Source of the DNA: Jejuia rubra
Lineage (GTDB): Bacteria; Bacteroidota; Bacteroidia; Flavobacteriales; Flavobacteriaceae
Length of the DNA: 64,000 bases
Reading direction: 5' to 3'
NCBI RefSeq assembly: GCF_042684665.1
Contig: NZ_JBHULY010000002.1
Span: forward strand, 1-64,000
Shown: positions 33,765 to 42,596 of the stretch, in pieces
Numbering within the stretch: the first letter of the stretch is position 1
How the letters are laid out: the number at the start of each line of letters is the position of its first letter
Position numbers and translations under genes: made by a program
Notes under the pieces: model-generated
The model's input: only the letters and a program-made list of their open reading frames with translations
Database searches by the model: none
What the model was told of the DNA's origin: nothing

Positions 33765-34358
33765 TTAACCAAGTTCAACAATGTCATTTAACGTTTTATA
33801 AACAAGATGTACGGGAAGCCCCATCACGTTAAAATAAGAGCCCTCAATTTTAGTAACACCAATTTGCCCGATCCAATCCTGAATGCCATAAGCACCTGCT
33901 TTATCGAAGGGTTTAAAGGTGTTGACATAATAATGAATTTCGGCATCGGATAAGGCTTTAAAGGTTACTTTTGTGATGTCGTGTATGGTTTTTTCATAGT
34001 TTGTTGTTGTGAAGCACACCGAGGTAATCACTTCGTGGGTGGCATTGCTTAATGATTTTAAAATTGAAATGGCGTCCGCTTCATCGGCCGGTTTTCCTAA
34101 TGCCGTATCGTTGTGCCATACGATAGTGTCGCTGGTGATTAGAATGTCTTTTGGTTGTAATTCATCTTTAAACGGTAGCGCCTTTAATTGCGCCAGATAA
34201 TTGCTGATTTCAAAATGCGTCAATCGAGGCGGGTACTCTTCTTTTACGGGCTTTAACCGAATTTCAAAATTTAACCCTAAATCCTTGAAGAAGGCCTGTC
34301 TTCTTGGGGATTTGGAGGCCAAAATGATGTTGTGCTTTTTGAGTGTTTTGTTTAGCAT
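33765..34358 (-). CDS. maf: Maf-like nucleotide pyrophosphatase
   Basis: House-cleaning nucleoside-triphosphate pyrophosphatase of 197 residues. Motifs SKSPRRQAFFKDLGLNF at the N-terminus, SDTIVWH with the catalytic Asp, and YGIQDWIGQIGVTKIEGSYFNVMGLP are canonical Maf features. It removes non-canonical nucleotides. It is placed between two lipoprotein/SRPBCC genes on the same strand. Confidence 0.94.
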   Translation of the reverse strand: MLNKTLKKHNIILASKSPRRQAFFKDLGLNFEIRLKPVKEEYPPRLTHFEISNYLAQLKALPFKDELQPKDILITSDTIVWHNDTALGKPADEADAISILKSLSNATHEVITSVCFTTTNYEKTIHDITKVTFKALSDAEIHYYVNTFKPFDKAGAYGIQDWIGQIGVTKIEGSYFNVMGLPVHLVYKTLNDIVELG

Positions 34359-34379
34359 TTTTAGTTTTCTCGAACTGAT

Positions 34380-34946
34380 TTAGTCGACATTGCTTTCCAC
34401 CGGAACTTCTTTTACGGGAAAATAGTTTTTGGTATTGCTCTCGATAGTGGCCTTAAGTTTTGATAGGTTGGTTTCCTCTTGCGCTTTGATAGAACTTCCC
34501 ATCAGCGCCATCAGTGATTTTGAAAACATCCCATTGCCTTCAGTCATTGTAGTTGAGCTGATTTTTGTCTTTCCGTCCACAGATTCCATGTTCAGTTGGT
34601 AGTCCATGGTCATAAAATCGGATTCAAACAACATCGATATGGATTCGTTGGGGACAATTTCTGTTATGGTTTCTTTAATCACCATTTCGGTTCCATCGGC
34701 AATAAAATATACATTTGAAACCGCTCCAACCGTTCCTGGAGTACCGCTGACGTGTTCTACTTTTTGAAATCCTTCCAGCCACTCTGGCATTTTCTCTTCG
34801 TCTTGTGCTACTGCCCAAGATTCTGCCAATGGCTTGTTTGCCTGAATTTCACAGTCATAACTTATTTCAGATTTGATTAATCCCAAAAGAAAAAATCCAA
34901 TAACCAAAACAGCTAAAATTCCTAAGATGTACTTTACATATTTCAT
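34380..34946 (-). CDS. SRPBCC family membrane-anchored protein
   Basis: Protein of 188 residues with one N-terminal membrane helix (YILGILAVLVIGFFLLGLI) followed by a polyketide-cyclase/SRPBCC domain (PLAESWAVAQDEEKMPEWLEG). Ligand unknown. Stops 22 bp before the maf start on the same strand. Confidence 0.82.
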   Translation of the reverse strand: MKYVKYILGILAVLVIGFFLLGLIKSEISYDCEIQANKPLAESWAVAQDEEKMPEWLEGFQKVEHVSGTPGTVGAVSNVYFIADGTEMVIKETITEIVPNESISMLFESDFMTMDYQLNMESVDGKTKISSTTMTEGNGMFSKSLMALMGSSIKAQEETNLSKLKATIESNTKNYFPVKEVPVESNVD

Positions 34947-35079
34947 AATTCTAAAGTTTATATGTTAGTTTGATTTTAAAGTGAATGAATTTAAGTTTCC
35001 AAATATTACTAAGCATTCCAATTTTGATAGGAACGAGCTCCAAAACGTTCTGTAATGTTGGTATTTGGGGTAATCGAAA

Positions 35080-35997
35080 TTATCCCCTCAAAACGACATA
35101 TTTGTATAAAAGTAATGAGAGTATCCCAAAAAACATAATCAATTTATACATGTTGCTCACCAATTTGATTTCATTTTTGGTCTTAATGTTGAATAGTTTA
35201 ATGCCTGTATAAATTAATGGGCCGACAATACAGAACAGGAAGTACCCCGTCATCACAGGATATTTGTAGAGTTCCGAAACGATATAAATGATGATTCCAA
35301 AGCATGCGATAAAATTTAAAATTATCAAGATAGTTCTGCTTCGTTCCCTTCCGATGGCGATGGGCAAGGTGTGCATGCCTGCTTTGTAATCCCCATCAAT
35401 ATCCTCAATGTCTTTGGCGATTTCACGAAGTAGATTGATGCCAAAAGCGAATATTCCGTAGTCTAAAACTATTTTGAAATAGGTGAGTTGAAGGTCTCTG
35501 TTTAAAGCTGAAATATTTGGAGTGAGTTCGAAAAGCCCAACAATCAAAATGCTCAATGCCACCAAAACAGAAATGATGATGTTGCCAATAATCATTATAC
35601 GTTTTAAGTAACTGGCATAAACATAGAGTAAGGCTGAAATCACCACGAAAATTGAAAAATAGGCACTTTTACCAATTCGATGGGACAGATAAAACCCTAA
35701 GCCAACACCGATTACGTTAAAGGCGATAAATAAATTATATGCTGTGGCTTCTGAAATGGATTTCCCAACGATTACTTTACTCGGTTTATTGACAGTATCT
35801 GTTTCTATATCATAAATGTCATTAATAACATTGCCCGCTCCCGCGATACAAAGTGTTGCAAGAATCAATAAAATGATTTCAAATCCATCCAAAGCTGTAT
35901 TGGCCCCAAAAGGTTCCAGTAGTGCGTATTTAATGAGAAGTTGCGCAACCGCAATCATTAACAGGTTTTTCCAGCGGATGAGGTTGAAAAAGTTCAA
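35080..35997 (-). CDS. UbiA family prenyltransferase, GGGP-transferase-like
   Basis: Polytopic prenyltransferase of 305 residues. The first Asp-rich motif is NDIYDIETDTVNKP and the second DIEDIDGDYKAGMHTLP, both magnesium-diphosphate sites. Bacteroidota members are annotated as geranylgeranylglycerol-phosphate geranylgeranyltransferase. Its product here is uncertain; quinone or lipid prenylation are both possible. It probably shares a transcript with the genes at 36176 and 36713. Confidence 0.9.
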   Translation of the reverse strand: MNFFNLIRWKNLLMIAVAQLLIKYALLEPFGANTALDGFEIILLILATLCIAGAGNVINDIYDIETDTVNKPSKVIVGKSISEATAYNLFIAFNVIGVGLGFYLSHRIGKSAYFSIFVVISALLYVYASYLKRIMIIGNIIISVLVALSILIVGLFELTPNISALNRDLQLTYFKIVLDYGIFAFGINLLREIAKDIEDIDGDYKAGMHTLPIAIGRERSRTILIILNFIACFGIIIYIVSELYKYPVMTGYFLFCIVGPLIYTGIKLFNIKTKNEIKLVSNMYKLIMFFGILSLLLYKYVVLRG

Positions 35998-36097
35998 AGT
36001 TTAAAGTTCAAAGTTATGTATTCGAAATCTTTTAAGTTATTTTGTTGAAAAGTTATTGGTGCTTTCCGCTAATCAGCCGTATTCTTAAAACATTAGG

Positions 36098-36151
36098 CGA
36101 CTGCGACTGCGACTGCGACTGCGACTGCGACTGCGACTGCGACTGCGACTG
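36098..36151. repeat. Hexanucleotide tandem repeat, nine CGACTG units
   Basis: Nine exact copies of CGACTG between the stop of the KdsC-like gene and the UbiA start. Such a perfect microsatellite can change copy number by slippage. It lies in a spacer, so it could alter read-through between the two genes but not a reading frame. Confidence 0.85.
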
Positions 36152-36175
36152 CCTACTGAACACTGCCGACTGGGT

Positions 36176-36706
36176 TCAGTCATATTTTGCATCAAAATTA
36201 CCGTTCCATTTACCCTGTACTTTTAATACCTGTTCAATCACGTCCCGAACGGCGCCTTTACCTCCTTTTTTATGGGACACGTATTTTGATATGCCCTTAA
36301 TTTCCGGCACAGCATCCTGTGGGCAACAGGGCAGGCCAATCCCTTTCATTACGGGATAGTCAGGAATGTCATCGCCCATATAAAGTACGTTTTCCGATGA
36401 GATGCCTTTTTTTCCAAAATAGTCGTCCAGCTGCTCTATTTTGTTGTTAGCTCCCAAATAAATGTCAGTAATGCCAAGACCCGACAAACGTTTTCTAACG
36501 CCTTCATTGCTACCGCCTGAAATGATACACACGTTAAATCCTTGATCGACTGCGGTTTTTAGGGCGTAGCCATCTTTGATGTTCATGTTGCGCAACATTT
36601 CCCCAGTAGAGGTGACATGTACGGTACCGTCTGTTAAAACGCCGTCCACATCAAAAATAAATGTTGTGATATGGTTTAGGTATTCTTTATAACTTTTTTC
36701 TTTCAT
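36176..36706 (-). CDS. HAD hydrolase, KdsC-like 3-deoxy-manno-octulosonate 8-phosphatase
   Basis: Phosphatase of 176 residues of the HAD IIIA group. Motif I is FIFDVDGVLTDG with the two Asp residues, motif II is the Ser in ISGGS, and the last acidic motif is MGDDIPDYPVM. The length equals KdsC, which makes Kdo for lipopolysaccharide. Paired with a DUF2520 protein on the same strand. Confidence 0.9.
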   Translation of the reverse strand: MKEKSYKEYLNHITTFIFDVDGVLTDGTVHVTSTGEMLRNMNIKDGYALKTAVDQGFNVCIISGGSNEGVRKRLSGLGITDIYLGANNKIEQLDDYFGKKGISSENVLYMGDDIPDYPVMKGIGLPCCPQDAVPEIKGISKYVSHKKGGKGAVRDVIEQVLKVQGKWNGNFDAKYD

Positions 36707-36712
36707 TTTTAA

Positions 36713-37495
36713 TTAACTTTTTCGGTTGCTGAGCGGTGTCGAAGCATGGGTATCTTGAATGGATTGGGTGATTAAATTATATATGTCTTTGTGTTGTTCT
36801 TTTTTTAATAGTGCCAAGTGCTTTTTAATGGTTTTGAGGTTGCCACGCATGGCGGGGCCAGTTTGGGCCATGTATGGTGACATATCCTGAACCTTCCGTG
36901 CAGTTTCCATTATCAATGGTTTGAGCAAGTCGAATTCCGTAGCTTCAGATTCCGTGATTTCGTGTGCAATCCTGTACATTTGATTGGTAAAATTGTTAAC
37001 GAATACGGCCGCCAAATGCAACACATGGCGTTGGTCACTATTCACTTTTTTTACTGGGCAACCGAGTGACAGTGCCAATGATTTCAACAAATGATAATCG
37101 GCTTTGTCAATCGTTTCAATACAAATCGGGACATCTTTAAAATCAATTTCAGCTGATTTGCTAAGGGATTGCATTGGGTAAAACACACCGCGCTTATGCT
37201 TCTTGTCCAAATTGTGAATGTTGACACTTCCGGCGGTGTGCACCACCAATCTATTTTCAAAAGGCAATTGTGATGAAATATCGGCAATCGCATCATCACT
37301 AACCGTTAGGATATAAACATCTGCTTCTTCTAAAGTGCTAATATCGTCCGTAATGGAAACCTTGTTTTTATAAGATGAAATGCTTTCGATGCTTCTGTTA
37401 TACCATTGTTTTAAAGATACTTGTTTGGATTTATGTATAGCTTTGAATAAGTGTGTGCCAACATTGCCGGCGCCAAGAAGTGTTACTGAAATCAT
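36713..37495 (-). CDS. Rossmann-like/DUF2520 domain protein
   Basis: Protein of 260 residues with an N-terminal NAD(P)-binding Rossmann motif (VTLLGAGNVGTHLF) and a C-terminal helical DUF2520 domain (HLAAVFVNNFTNQMYRIA). It resembles 6-phosphogluconate or pyrroline-carboxylate-type reductases; substrate unknown. It lies 6 bp upstream of the KdsC-like gene. Confidence 0.88.
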   Translation of the reverse strand: MISVTLLGAGNVGTHLFKAIHKSKQVSLKQWYNRSIESISSYKNKVSITDDISTLEEADVYILTVSDDAIADISSQLPFENRLVVHTAGSVNIHNLDKKHKRGVFYPMQSLSKSAEIDFKDVPICIETIDKADYHLLKSLALSLGCPVKKVNSDQRHVLHLAAVFVNNFTNQMYRIAHEITESEATEFDLLKPLIMETARKVQDMSPYMAQTGPAMRGNLKTIKKHLALLKKEQHKDIYNLITQSIQDTHASTPLSNRKS

Positions 37496-37586
37496 TCTGC
37501 TAAAATAACGAAGAATTACGATTTAAGATTTAAGATTTATGATTTTTTAATGAGCGAGTATCACTTTAAAATTCTAATTTTGAACT

Positions 37587-37973
37587 ATGGTGAAACAGGA
37601 TATAAAAACTAGGGCCGATGTGTTTTTGTTAGTGAAAACGTTTTATTCCAAAGTGAGGGAAGATGCGATTTTAGGGCCATTTTTCAACGAGACTATAAAG
37701 GATTGGGATGAACACTTGCAATTACTCACCACCTTTTGGGAATCCAGTTTATTTTTAAAAACAAGATACACGGGCGATCCATTGGAAGCGCATGTTAAGG
37801 TTGATAAGGCTTTTGGGCATAGTATTACCGAAATGCACTTTGGCATTTGGCTCAATTTATGGTTTGAAACCATTAACGAACTTTTTGAAGGGGATTATGC
37901 CGAAAATGCCAAACGTCGCGCCAGAAAAATGGCAACATTTATCCATTTGAAGATTTTTGAGGCGAGAGGGTAA
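37587..37973 (+). CDS. Group III truncated haemoglobin
   Basis: Haem protein of 128 residues with the 2-over-2 globin fold of group III. The DVFLLVKTFYSKVREDAILGPFF helix, the proximal His in AFGHSITEMHFGIWL and the two Trp of WESSLFL and WLNLWF are typical. Such proteins bind oxygen or NO and may protect respiration. It is transcribed divergently from the DUF2520 gene. Confidence 0.9.
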   Translation: MVKQDIKTRADVFLLVKTFYSKVREDAILGPFFNETIKDWDEHLQLLTTFWESSLFLKTRYTGDPLEAHVKVDKAFGHSITEMHFGIWLNLWFETINELFEGDYAENAKRRARKMATFIHLKIFEARG

Positions 37974-37975
37974 TT

Positions 37976-38071
37976 GTCATTCAGAGCATTCCGAATATAT
38001 TCGGAGTCGAAGAATCTTTTTATTACAAAAGTGATTAATAGATTCTTCAGTTGTGCTTCCTTCAGAATGAC
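37976..38071. repeat. GTCATTC/GAATGAC-bounded repeat, third copy
   Basis: GTCATTCAGAG at the left and CAGAATGAC at the right in inverted orientation, with GAATCTT and AGATTCTTC inside. It lies between the convergent haemoglobin and GNAT genes. Confidence 0.55.
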
Positions 38072-38083
38072 AAGGGGGTATTT

Positions 38084-38578
38084 TTATTTTATGCCCTTCC
38101 TCATCCGATAATCATCCATCACAAAACCATTGCCAATATCAATGATGATATCCGCCTCTTTGACAAATCCCATGTTTTCATAAACTTTAATGGAATTCAC
38201 ATTGTTTTTATTAACGGTCAACTGGATTGAAGTGCAGTGTGTTTCTTGGGCTTTCCTTTCAATGAAATCCATCGCTTTTTTGCCGATGCCATGGCCTCTC
38301 AGGGATTTTAGCACATAAATCTTGCTCAAGAAAAGAGCTTCTTTATCTTTCTTTATGGAAATGTAACCGGCTTCTTCACTTTTGAATTTCAATATGAAAT
38401 AAAGGAATCCATCTTGTATTTGTTGCTGAATTGCTTCGATGGATTGAAACCTTTTGAGCATATATTTTACTTGGTCGATTCCAATAATTGGGGTATAGTG
38501 TTGCCGCCAGATTTCATCTGCTAGACTTTCAATCGATTTGAATTGCCTTTCATCGTCAGCTTTTACAATCTCAATCAT
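38084..38578 (-). CDS. GNAT family N-acetyltransferase
   Basis: Acyl-CoA-dependent N-acetyltransferase of 164 residues. The start at 38578 (MIEIVKADDERQF) overlaps the PAQR gene stop by 4 bp, better than the longer frame. The acetyl-CoA loop is VLKSLRGHGIGKKAMDFI and the last strand ends in NVNSIKVYENMGFV. Substrate unknown. Confidence 0.87.
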   Translation of the reverse strand: MIEIVKADDERQFKSIESLADEIWRQHYTPIIGIDQVKYMLKRFQSIEAIQQQIQDGFLYFILKFKSEEAGYISIKKDKEALFLSKIYVLKSLRGHGIGKKAMDFIERKAQETHCTSIQLTVNKNNVNSIKVYENMGFVKEADIIIDIGNGFVMDDYRMRKGIK

Positions 38579-39201
38579 ATCACATAGAAAAATATCATGA
38601 AGAAATGACAAATAGCGCCCGCCAACACAAAAAGGTGCCAAATCACATGGTTGTACGGAATCTTTTCAATAGCATAAAAAACGATACCGAGCGTGTAGGC
38701 CAAACCGCCGGCAAAAAGGAAAAGTATGCCACCACTTCCAATAATGTTCATCAATTCGGAAAAATCAAAAACAACCAACCAGCCCATCACAAGGTAGAGG
38801 AGCACAGAAAAGAATTCAAACCTCCCCGTAAAGAATACCTTTAAAATCACGCCAAAAAAAGCAATACCCCAAACCGCCCAGAATAATGTCCATCCGATAC
38901 TTGCTTCCAAAGAAATGAGCGAGACAGGAGTATAGGTGCCAGCAATTAAAATATAAATACTAATATGGTCTAGGATTCTAAAATAGTGTTTACGTCGTTC
39001 CGTTTTGGCAGCATGATAAAAGGTGGAGGCGGTAAATAAAATGATGATTGAAAGCCCGTAAATGATAACGCTAGCAAGACTCCATGGTGTTTTTTGTGTT
39101 TCGTAAATGACAAGCAATACCAAAGCGGCAATACCAAACAAAGCTCCAAAACCATGGCTTAGGCTATTGAGTTTTTCTTCAAATGGCGTTTGGATGCGCA
39201 T
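38575..39201 (-). CDS. Hemolysin III/PAQR family membrane protein
   Basis: Seven-helix membrane protein of 208 residues. The N-terminal EEKLNSLSHGFGALFG, the STFYHAAK motif and VIWHLFVLAGAICHFF carry the conserved His/Ser/Asp set of PAQR proteins, which may be zinc-dependent ceramidase-like hydrolases. It sits in a short operon between DUF4294 and GNAT. Confidence 0.9.
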   Translation of the reverse strand: MRIQTPFEEKLNSLSHGFGALFGIAALVLLVIYETQKTPWSLASVIIYGLSIIILFTASTFYHAAKTERRKHYFRILDHISIYILIAGTYTPVSLISLEASIGWTLFWAVWGIAFFGVILKVFFTGRFEFFSVLLYLVMGWLVVFDFSELMNIIGSGGILFLFAGGLAYTLGIVFYAIEKIPYNHVIWHLFVLAGAICHFFMIFFYVI

Positions 39202-39204
39202 GGG

Positions 39205-39882
39205 TTACTCCTCTGTTTTACTGTACAGCCATTTATCGGTCAGGTCGTAAAAATCAATGTCCAAGGCTGACTTTTGTCGCTCCAAACGCCCACTTTGGAA
39301 ATTCCGTTGCAGGATGTCTTCGATGAGGTAATCCTCTTTTTCGTTCCACGGGTCGTATTCCCGTTTTAGGGAAATATCGAACATCGTAGCCGTGGTATTG
39401 TACCAAAACGCGCGCCAACCGCTACGTAGTTCTTTTACCAAATCAAAAGCCGTTCTTCCGGTTTGGCGGTGTATCAGCTTGACTAAGATTTGCCCTTCCG
39501 TACGGGTGAATTTTTTCAGTTCAGCTGAAAACTCTTCTTCAATATATTTCTGTACCTGCTTTGTGTATTTCTTTTGGTGCCTTTTTTTGGTGATGGTTTC
39601 CAATCGTTTTGTTAGCGAGTCCAGCCGTTCGGCGGCCAGTTTCGCATACGGGTACACCTTAATAGTTTTTTTCCTGAGGATGAGGTATCGGATTCTGTCT
39701 TTTTTACTGTCAAATTTCAACCTATGGAGCAACATCACCTCGTCTAAGTCAATCGACTTGCGTGGCACCGAATCGCCTTCAATAATCAGGTATTTTATGT
39801 CGGTGGAATCCCTTTCAACATCATTCACCTGCGAAATGGCAAAAAAGGGCAAAATGATAAATATGTATTTAAAGTAGCGCAT
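39205..39882 (-). CDS. DUF4294 domain protein, exported
   Basis: Protein of 225 residues with a signal peptide (YIFIILPFFAISQ). The DUF4294 core contains VYPYAKLAAERLDSLTKRLETI and EGQILVKLIHRQTG. Found widely in Bacteroidota; function unknown. Starts divergently from the M42 peptidase. Confidence 0.9.
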   Translation of the reverse strand: MRYFKYIFIILPFFAISQVNDVERDSTDIKYLIIEGDSVPRKSIDLDEVMLLHRLKFDSKKDRIRYLILRKKTIKVYPYAKLAAERLDSLTKRLETITKKRHQKKYTKQVQKYIEEEFSAELKKFTRTEGQILVKLIHRQTGRTAFDLVKELRSGWRAFWYNTTATMFDISLKREYDPWNEKEDYLIEDILQRNFQSGRLERQKSALDIDFYDLTDKWLYSKTEE

Positions 39883-39986
39883 TGCAGATTCCTTTGGAGC
39901 AAAAACAGTTCCAAAATTAAGAATTTACATTCTGTTAAACATCCATTTTGCATTTATATTATTATTTTAGTGCAAATTTTTTACAG

Positions 39987-41075
39987 ATGACGAAGAAGTC
40001 TATTTTCAACAAGAAATCACTCGAATTTTTAGAAAAATATTTAAACAACGCCGCTCCGACAGGATATGAATGGGAAGGCCAAAAACTGTGGATGGACTAC
40101 CTGAAACCTTATGTGGACAAGTTTATTACGGACACGTACGGCACTGCCGTTGGGGTAATTAATCCGAAGGCAAAATATAAGGTGGTGATTGAAGGGCACT
40201 CCGATGAAATTTCTTGGTATGTCAACTATATTAGCGATAACGGGTTGATTTACGTAATTAGAAATGGCGGTAGCGATCACCAGATTGCACCAAGTAAAGT
40301 GGTAAATATCCATACGAAAAAAGGCATTGTAAAAGGTGTTTTTGGATGGCCGGCGATTCATACCCGAAATAAAGCAAAAGAAGAACCGCCAAAGCTGGAT
40401 AATATCTTTATAGACTGCGGATGCGCCAATAAGGAGGAAGTTGAAAAATTAGGCGTCCACGTGGGGTGTGTGATTACCTACCCGGATGAATTCCATATTT
40501 TGAATGAGGACAAGTTTGTGTGTCGCGCGTTGGACAACCGTATGGGCGGATTTATGATAGCTGAGGTAGCACGTCTGTTGAAAGAAAATAAGAAGGAATT
40601 ACCTTTTGGCTTATATGTTACTAATGCAGTTCAAGAGGAAATAGGATTACGGGGTGCGCAAATGATTACCGAAACCATTCAACCAAATGTGGCCATTGTT
40701 ACGGATGTTACCCATGATACCACCACACCTATGATTGAAAAGAAAAAGGAAGGCCACATGGAAATAGGGAAGGGACCAGTGGTGGCCTATGCACCTGCTG
40801 TACAGCAAAAATTACGGGATTTAATCATTGATACCGCTGAAGAAAAGGATATTCCGTTTCAGCGTTCCGCATTGTCCAGGGCCACTGGAACCGATACGGA
40901 TGCTTTTGCATACAGTAACGGGGGAGTGGCTTCCGCACTGATATCATTGCCGTTGCGCTATATGCATACCACCGTGGAAATGGTGCATAAGGACGATGTT
41001 GAAAACGTGATCCGATTGATTTACGAATCGCTTTTAAAGATAAAAGACGGAGCGACTTTTAGCTATTTTGAATAG
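39987..41075 (+). CDS. M42 family metallopeptidase (aminopeptidase-like)
   Basis: Dinuclear metallo-aminopeptidase of 362 residues. The ATG at 39987 gives MTKKSIFNKKSLEFLEK; a longer frame begins 39 bp upstream. Metal ligands are seen in VIEGHSDEISW, RALDNRMGG, NAVQEEIGLRGA with the catalytic Glu pair, and VTDVTHDTTT. Known members form large tetrahedral shells and trim peptides in the cytoplasm. Confidence 0.93.
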   Translation: MTKKSIFNKKSLEFLEKYLNNAAPTGYEWEGQKLWMDYLKPYVDKFITDTYGTAVGVINPKAKYKVVIEGHSDEISWYVNYISDNGLIYVIRNGGSDHQIAPSKVVNIHTKKGIVKGVFGWPAIHTRNKAKEEPPKLDNIFIDCGCANKEEVEKLGVHVGCVITYPDEFHILNEDKFVCRALDNRMGGFMIAEVARLLKENKKELPFGLYVTNAVQEEIGLRGAQMITETIQPNVAIVTDVTHDTTTPMIEKKKEGHMEIGKGPVVAYAPAVQQKLRDLIIDTAEEKDIPFQRSALSRATGTDTDAFAYSNGGVASALISLPLRYMHTTVEMVHKDDVENVIRLIYESLLKIKDGATFSYFE

Positions 41076-41151
41076 CTGAGTTTCCACCCTAAATTAAGAA
41101 ACAATTATCTTGTTTTATTATTAGGATGTTTTATATTTGCACCGCTTTAAT

Positions 41152-41225
41152 GGTCGCGTAGCTCAGCTGGATAGAGCATCTGCCTTCTAAGCAGACGGTC
41201 ACAGGTTCGAATCCTGTCGCGATCA
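41152..41225 (+). tRNA. tRNA-Arg (anticodon UCU)
   Basis: Cloverleaf of 74 nt. Acceptor GGTCGCG pairs with CGCGATC (one G-U pair), the anticodon loop is CTTCTAA (anticodon TCT, reads AGA) and the T-arm is ACAGG-TTCGAAT-CCTGT. No CCA is encoded. It is followed within 160 bp by a decayed integrase, making it a likely integration target. Confidence 0.95.
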
Positions 41226-41383
41226 CAATGCAAATCCTAATGCGTTTTAAAACAATGTGTTAGGGTTTTTTGTTTTAATTTGTGACCAATTTGTGACCAT
41301 CATTTATCTATATCCTAAGATAATGATTATTTGTCAAAAGCAAAAGAAACTTACAGGCATTAAACTTTTCAAGTAATCTCTAG

Positions 41384-41604
41384 TCTATAAAAGCCACTTT
41401 TGAATTTGCCTTACAATTAAAAGAAAAAGAAGTTAGCCCATGTACCTATAGAGACTATGCTTATAAGGCCAATTTCTTTTAAAATGGGTAGCTGAATCAC
41501 ATGATGCTTTAGAACTATTGACCAATATTGCAGATACTACTATTTATAATCTTGATTGTTGGAGCAGGAATATAGAGAACCCAAATGAACTTTATCCGGA
41601 TTAA
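41384..41604 (+). pseudogene. Decayed phage-type integrase, core-binding domain
   Basis: Frame starting at 41384 reads ATFEFALQLKEKEVSPCTYR, the N-terminal SAM-like domain of flavobacterial phage-type tyrosine recombinases. It hits a stop inside FF-KWVAES; adding one base near 41477 restores FLKWVAESHDALELL to 41604. No catalytic domain follows. The direct repeat TTGTGACCA lies at about 41279-41299. The remainder of the 448-base gap 41226-41673 holds only a probable terminator at its right end. Confidence 0.6.
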
Positions 41605-41615
41605 TTAAGATTATC

Positions 41616-41656
41616 AAATAGGCCGTCCAAAAGTAGTCTCTTTAGACAGCCTATTT
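41616..41656 (-). terminator. Terminator after the GerW-like gene
   Basis: Arms AAATAGGC (41616-41623) and GCCTATTT (41649-41656), extended by partly matching bases inside, followed by T-rich sequence on the minus strand. It lies 18 bp past the gene stop. Confidence 0.6.
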
Positions 41657-41673
41657 AAAGTACACGAATTGTT

Positions 41674-42048
41674 TTAAGATGCTACCTTTTCTTTGGTTTT
41701 CATTTCAACTATTTTTTCAATCATTGACGGTACTTTTTCAAAAGCGGCCGCCAGTCCGTGTGATTTTCCAGCTTCTATAAAAGATATTTGATCTTCTTTG
41801 GTAACTAAAAAGCCTATAGGCTCTATGCCTACGCCAGCTCCGGCTCCTGCGCCTTGACCCTTAGTGCCTTTAGTTTTGATTTCCGAACCTTCACCGCCTC
41901 CGGAACCAAAACCCATGCCTACTTTAATTACCGGGACGCACTTAAATTGTCCAAGTTCAAACTGTTCGCCAACAACCGTATCTGTTTTGGCTTCTGCCTT
42001 TATAAAGTCAGTAATCTGACCTAATAATTCTTCAAAATGTAAATCCAT
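41674..42048 (-). CDS. GerW/YtfJ family protein
   Basis: Protein of 124 residues with the GerW core: ELLGQITDFIKAEAKTDTVV, VPVIKVGMGFGSGGGEGS, a Gly-rich segment (KGQGAGAGAGVGIEPIGF) and a C-terminal helix. In Bacillus, YtfJ is a spore protein and the gene follows ytfI (DUF2953). Here the adjacent upstream gene is a DUF2953-like membrane protein, so the pair is conserved in a non-sporulating phylum. Function here unknown, likely envelope-related. Confidence 0.85.
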   Translation of the reverse strand: MDLHFEELLGQITDFIKAEAKTDTVVGEQFELGQFKCVPVIKVGMGFGSGGGEGSEIKTKGTKGQGAGAGAGVGIEPIGFLVTKEDQISFIEAGKSHGLAAAFEKVPSMIEKIVEMKTKEKVAS

Positions 42049-42059
42049 GATATAGTAAT

Positions 42060-42551
42060 TTAAAAGTTAATAAATGATTTAATAATATGCATTGGCCTGT
42101 TTTTAACCACCAACACCAATTGGTTTCGTCCTTGGAAATTAATATGCCAGTATCCTCGTTTATAATTCAAAAGCGCAAACAAAGGATATAATTTGGCATT
42201 TAAAACACAGTTATCCGTATCAATATCTAAAAGAAAATACGTGACTCTAAATGTTTTTATTATTCGTAAAACCTTTCTAAAAGGAAACTTCTTTTTGGGC
42301 TTAAAATCATCGCGTTTCTTTTTGTAAGTGGTCTTTTTTGCTTTTAAAGGATTGAAATAGAAATTGAACATTAATATCTTTAATCGTATTCTAAATAGTT
42401 CCTCTTTGTTTGGCTCTAAATATGCCTGGGCAAGCCCTTTAAATTTAACATAATACTGATTGGTATTCGTATTGATACAAATGGTTATTGGAGCAAATAA
42501 CAGTGCCAATACAAGGACAAAAAATAGTACCAACCCAACAAAAAACGCCAT
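42060..42551 (-). CDS. DUF2953-like membrane protein
   Basis: Protein of 163 residues with one N-terminal membrane helix (VGLVLFFVLVLALLFAPITI) and a basic cytoplasmic or periplasmic domain (KKTTYKKKRDDFKPKKKF). Layout and neighbour match Bacillus YtfI (DUF2953) beside YtfJ. First gene of a two-gene unit controlled by the box at 42597-42608. Confidence 0.7.
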   Translation of the reverse strand: MAFFVGLVLFFVLVLALLFAPITICINTNTNQYYVKFKGLAQAYLEPNKEELFRIRLKILMFNFYFNPLKAKKTTYKKKRDDFKPKKKFPFRKVLRIIKTFRVTYFLLDIDTDNCVLNAKLYPLFALLNYKRGYWHINFQGRNQLVLVVKNRPMHIIKSFINF

Positions 42552-42596
42552 GATTTAATTTTGTTTTAAAGTAGTCAACATTAAGCATTGCAACAA

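Noticed and set aside
36042..36359. Plus-strand ORF with a Cys-Asp repeat stretch
   Set aside because: The repeat residues come only from translating the CGACTG microsatellite, and the rest is antisense to the KdsC-like gene.
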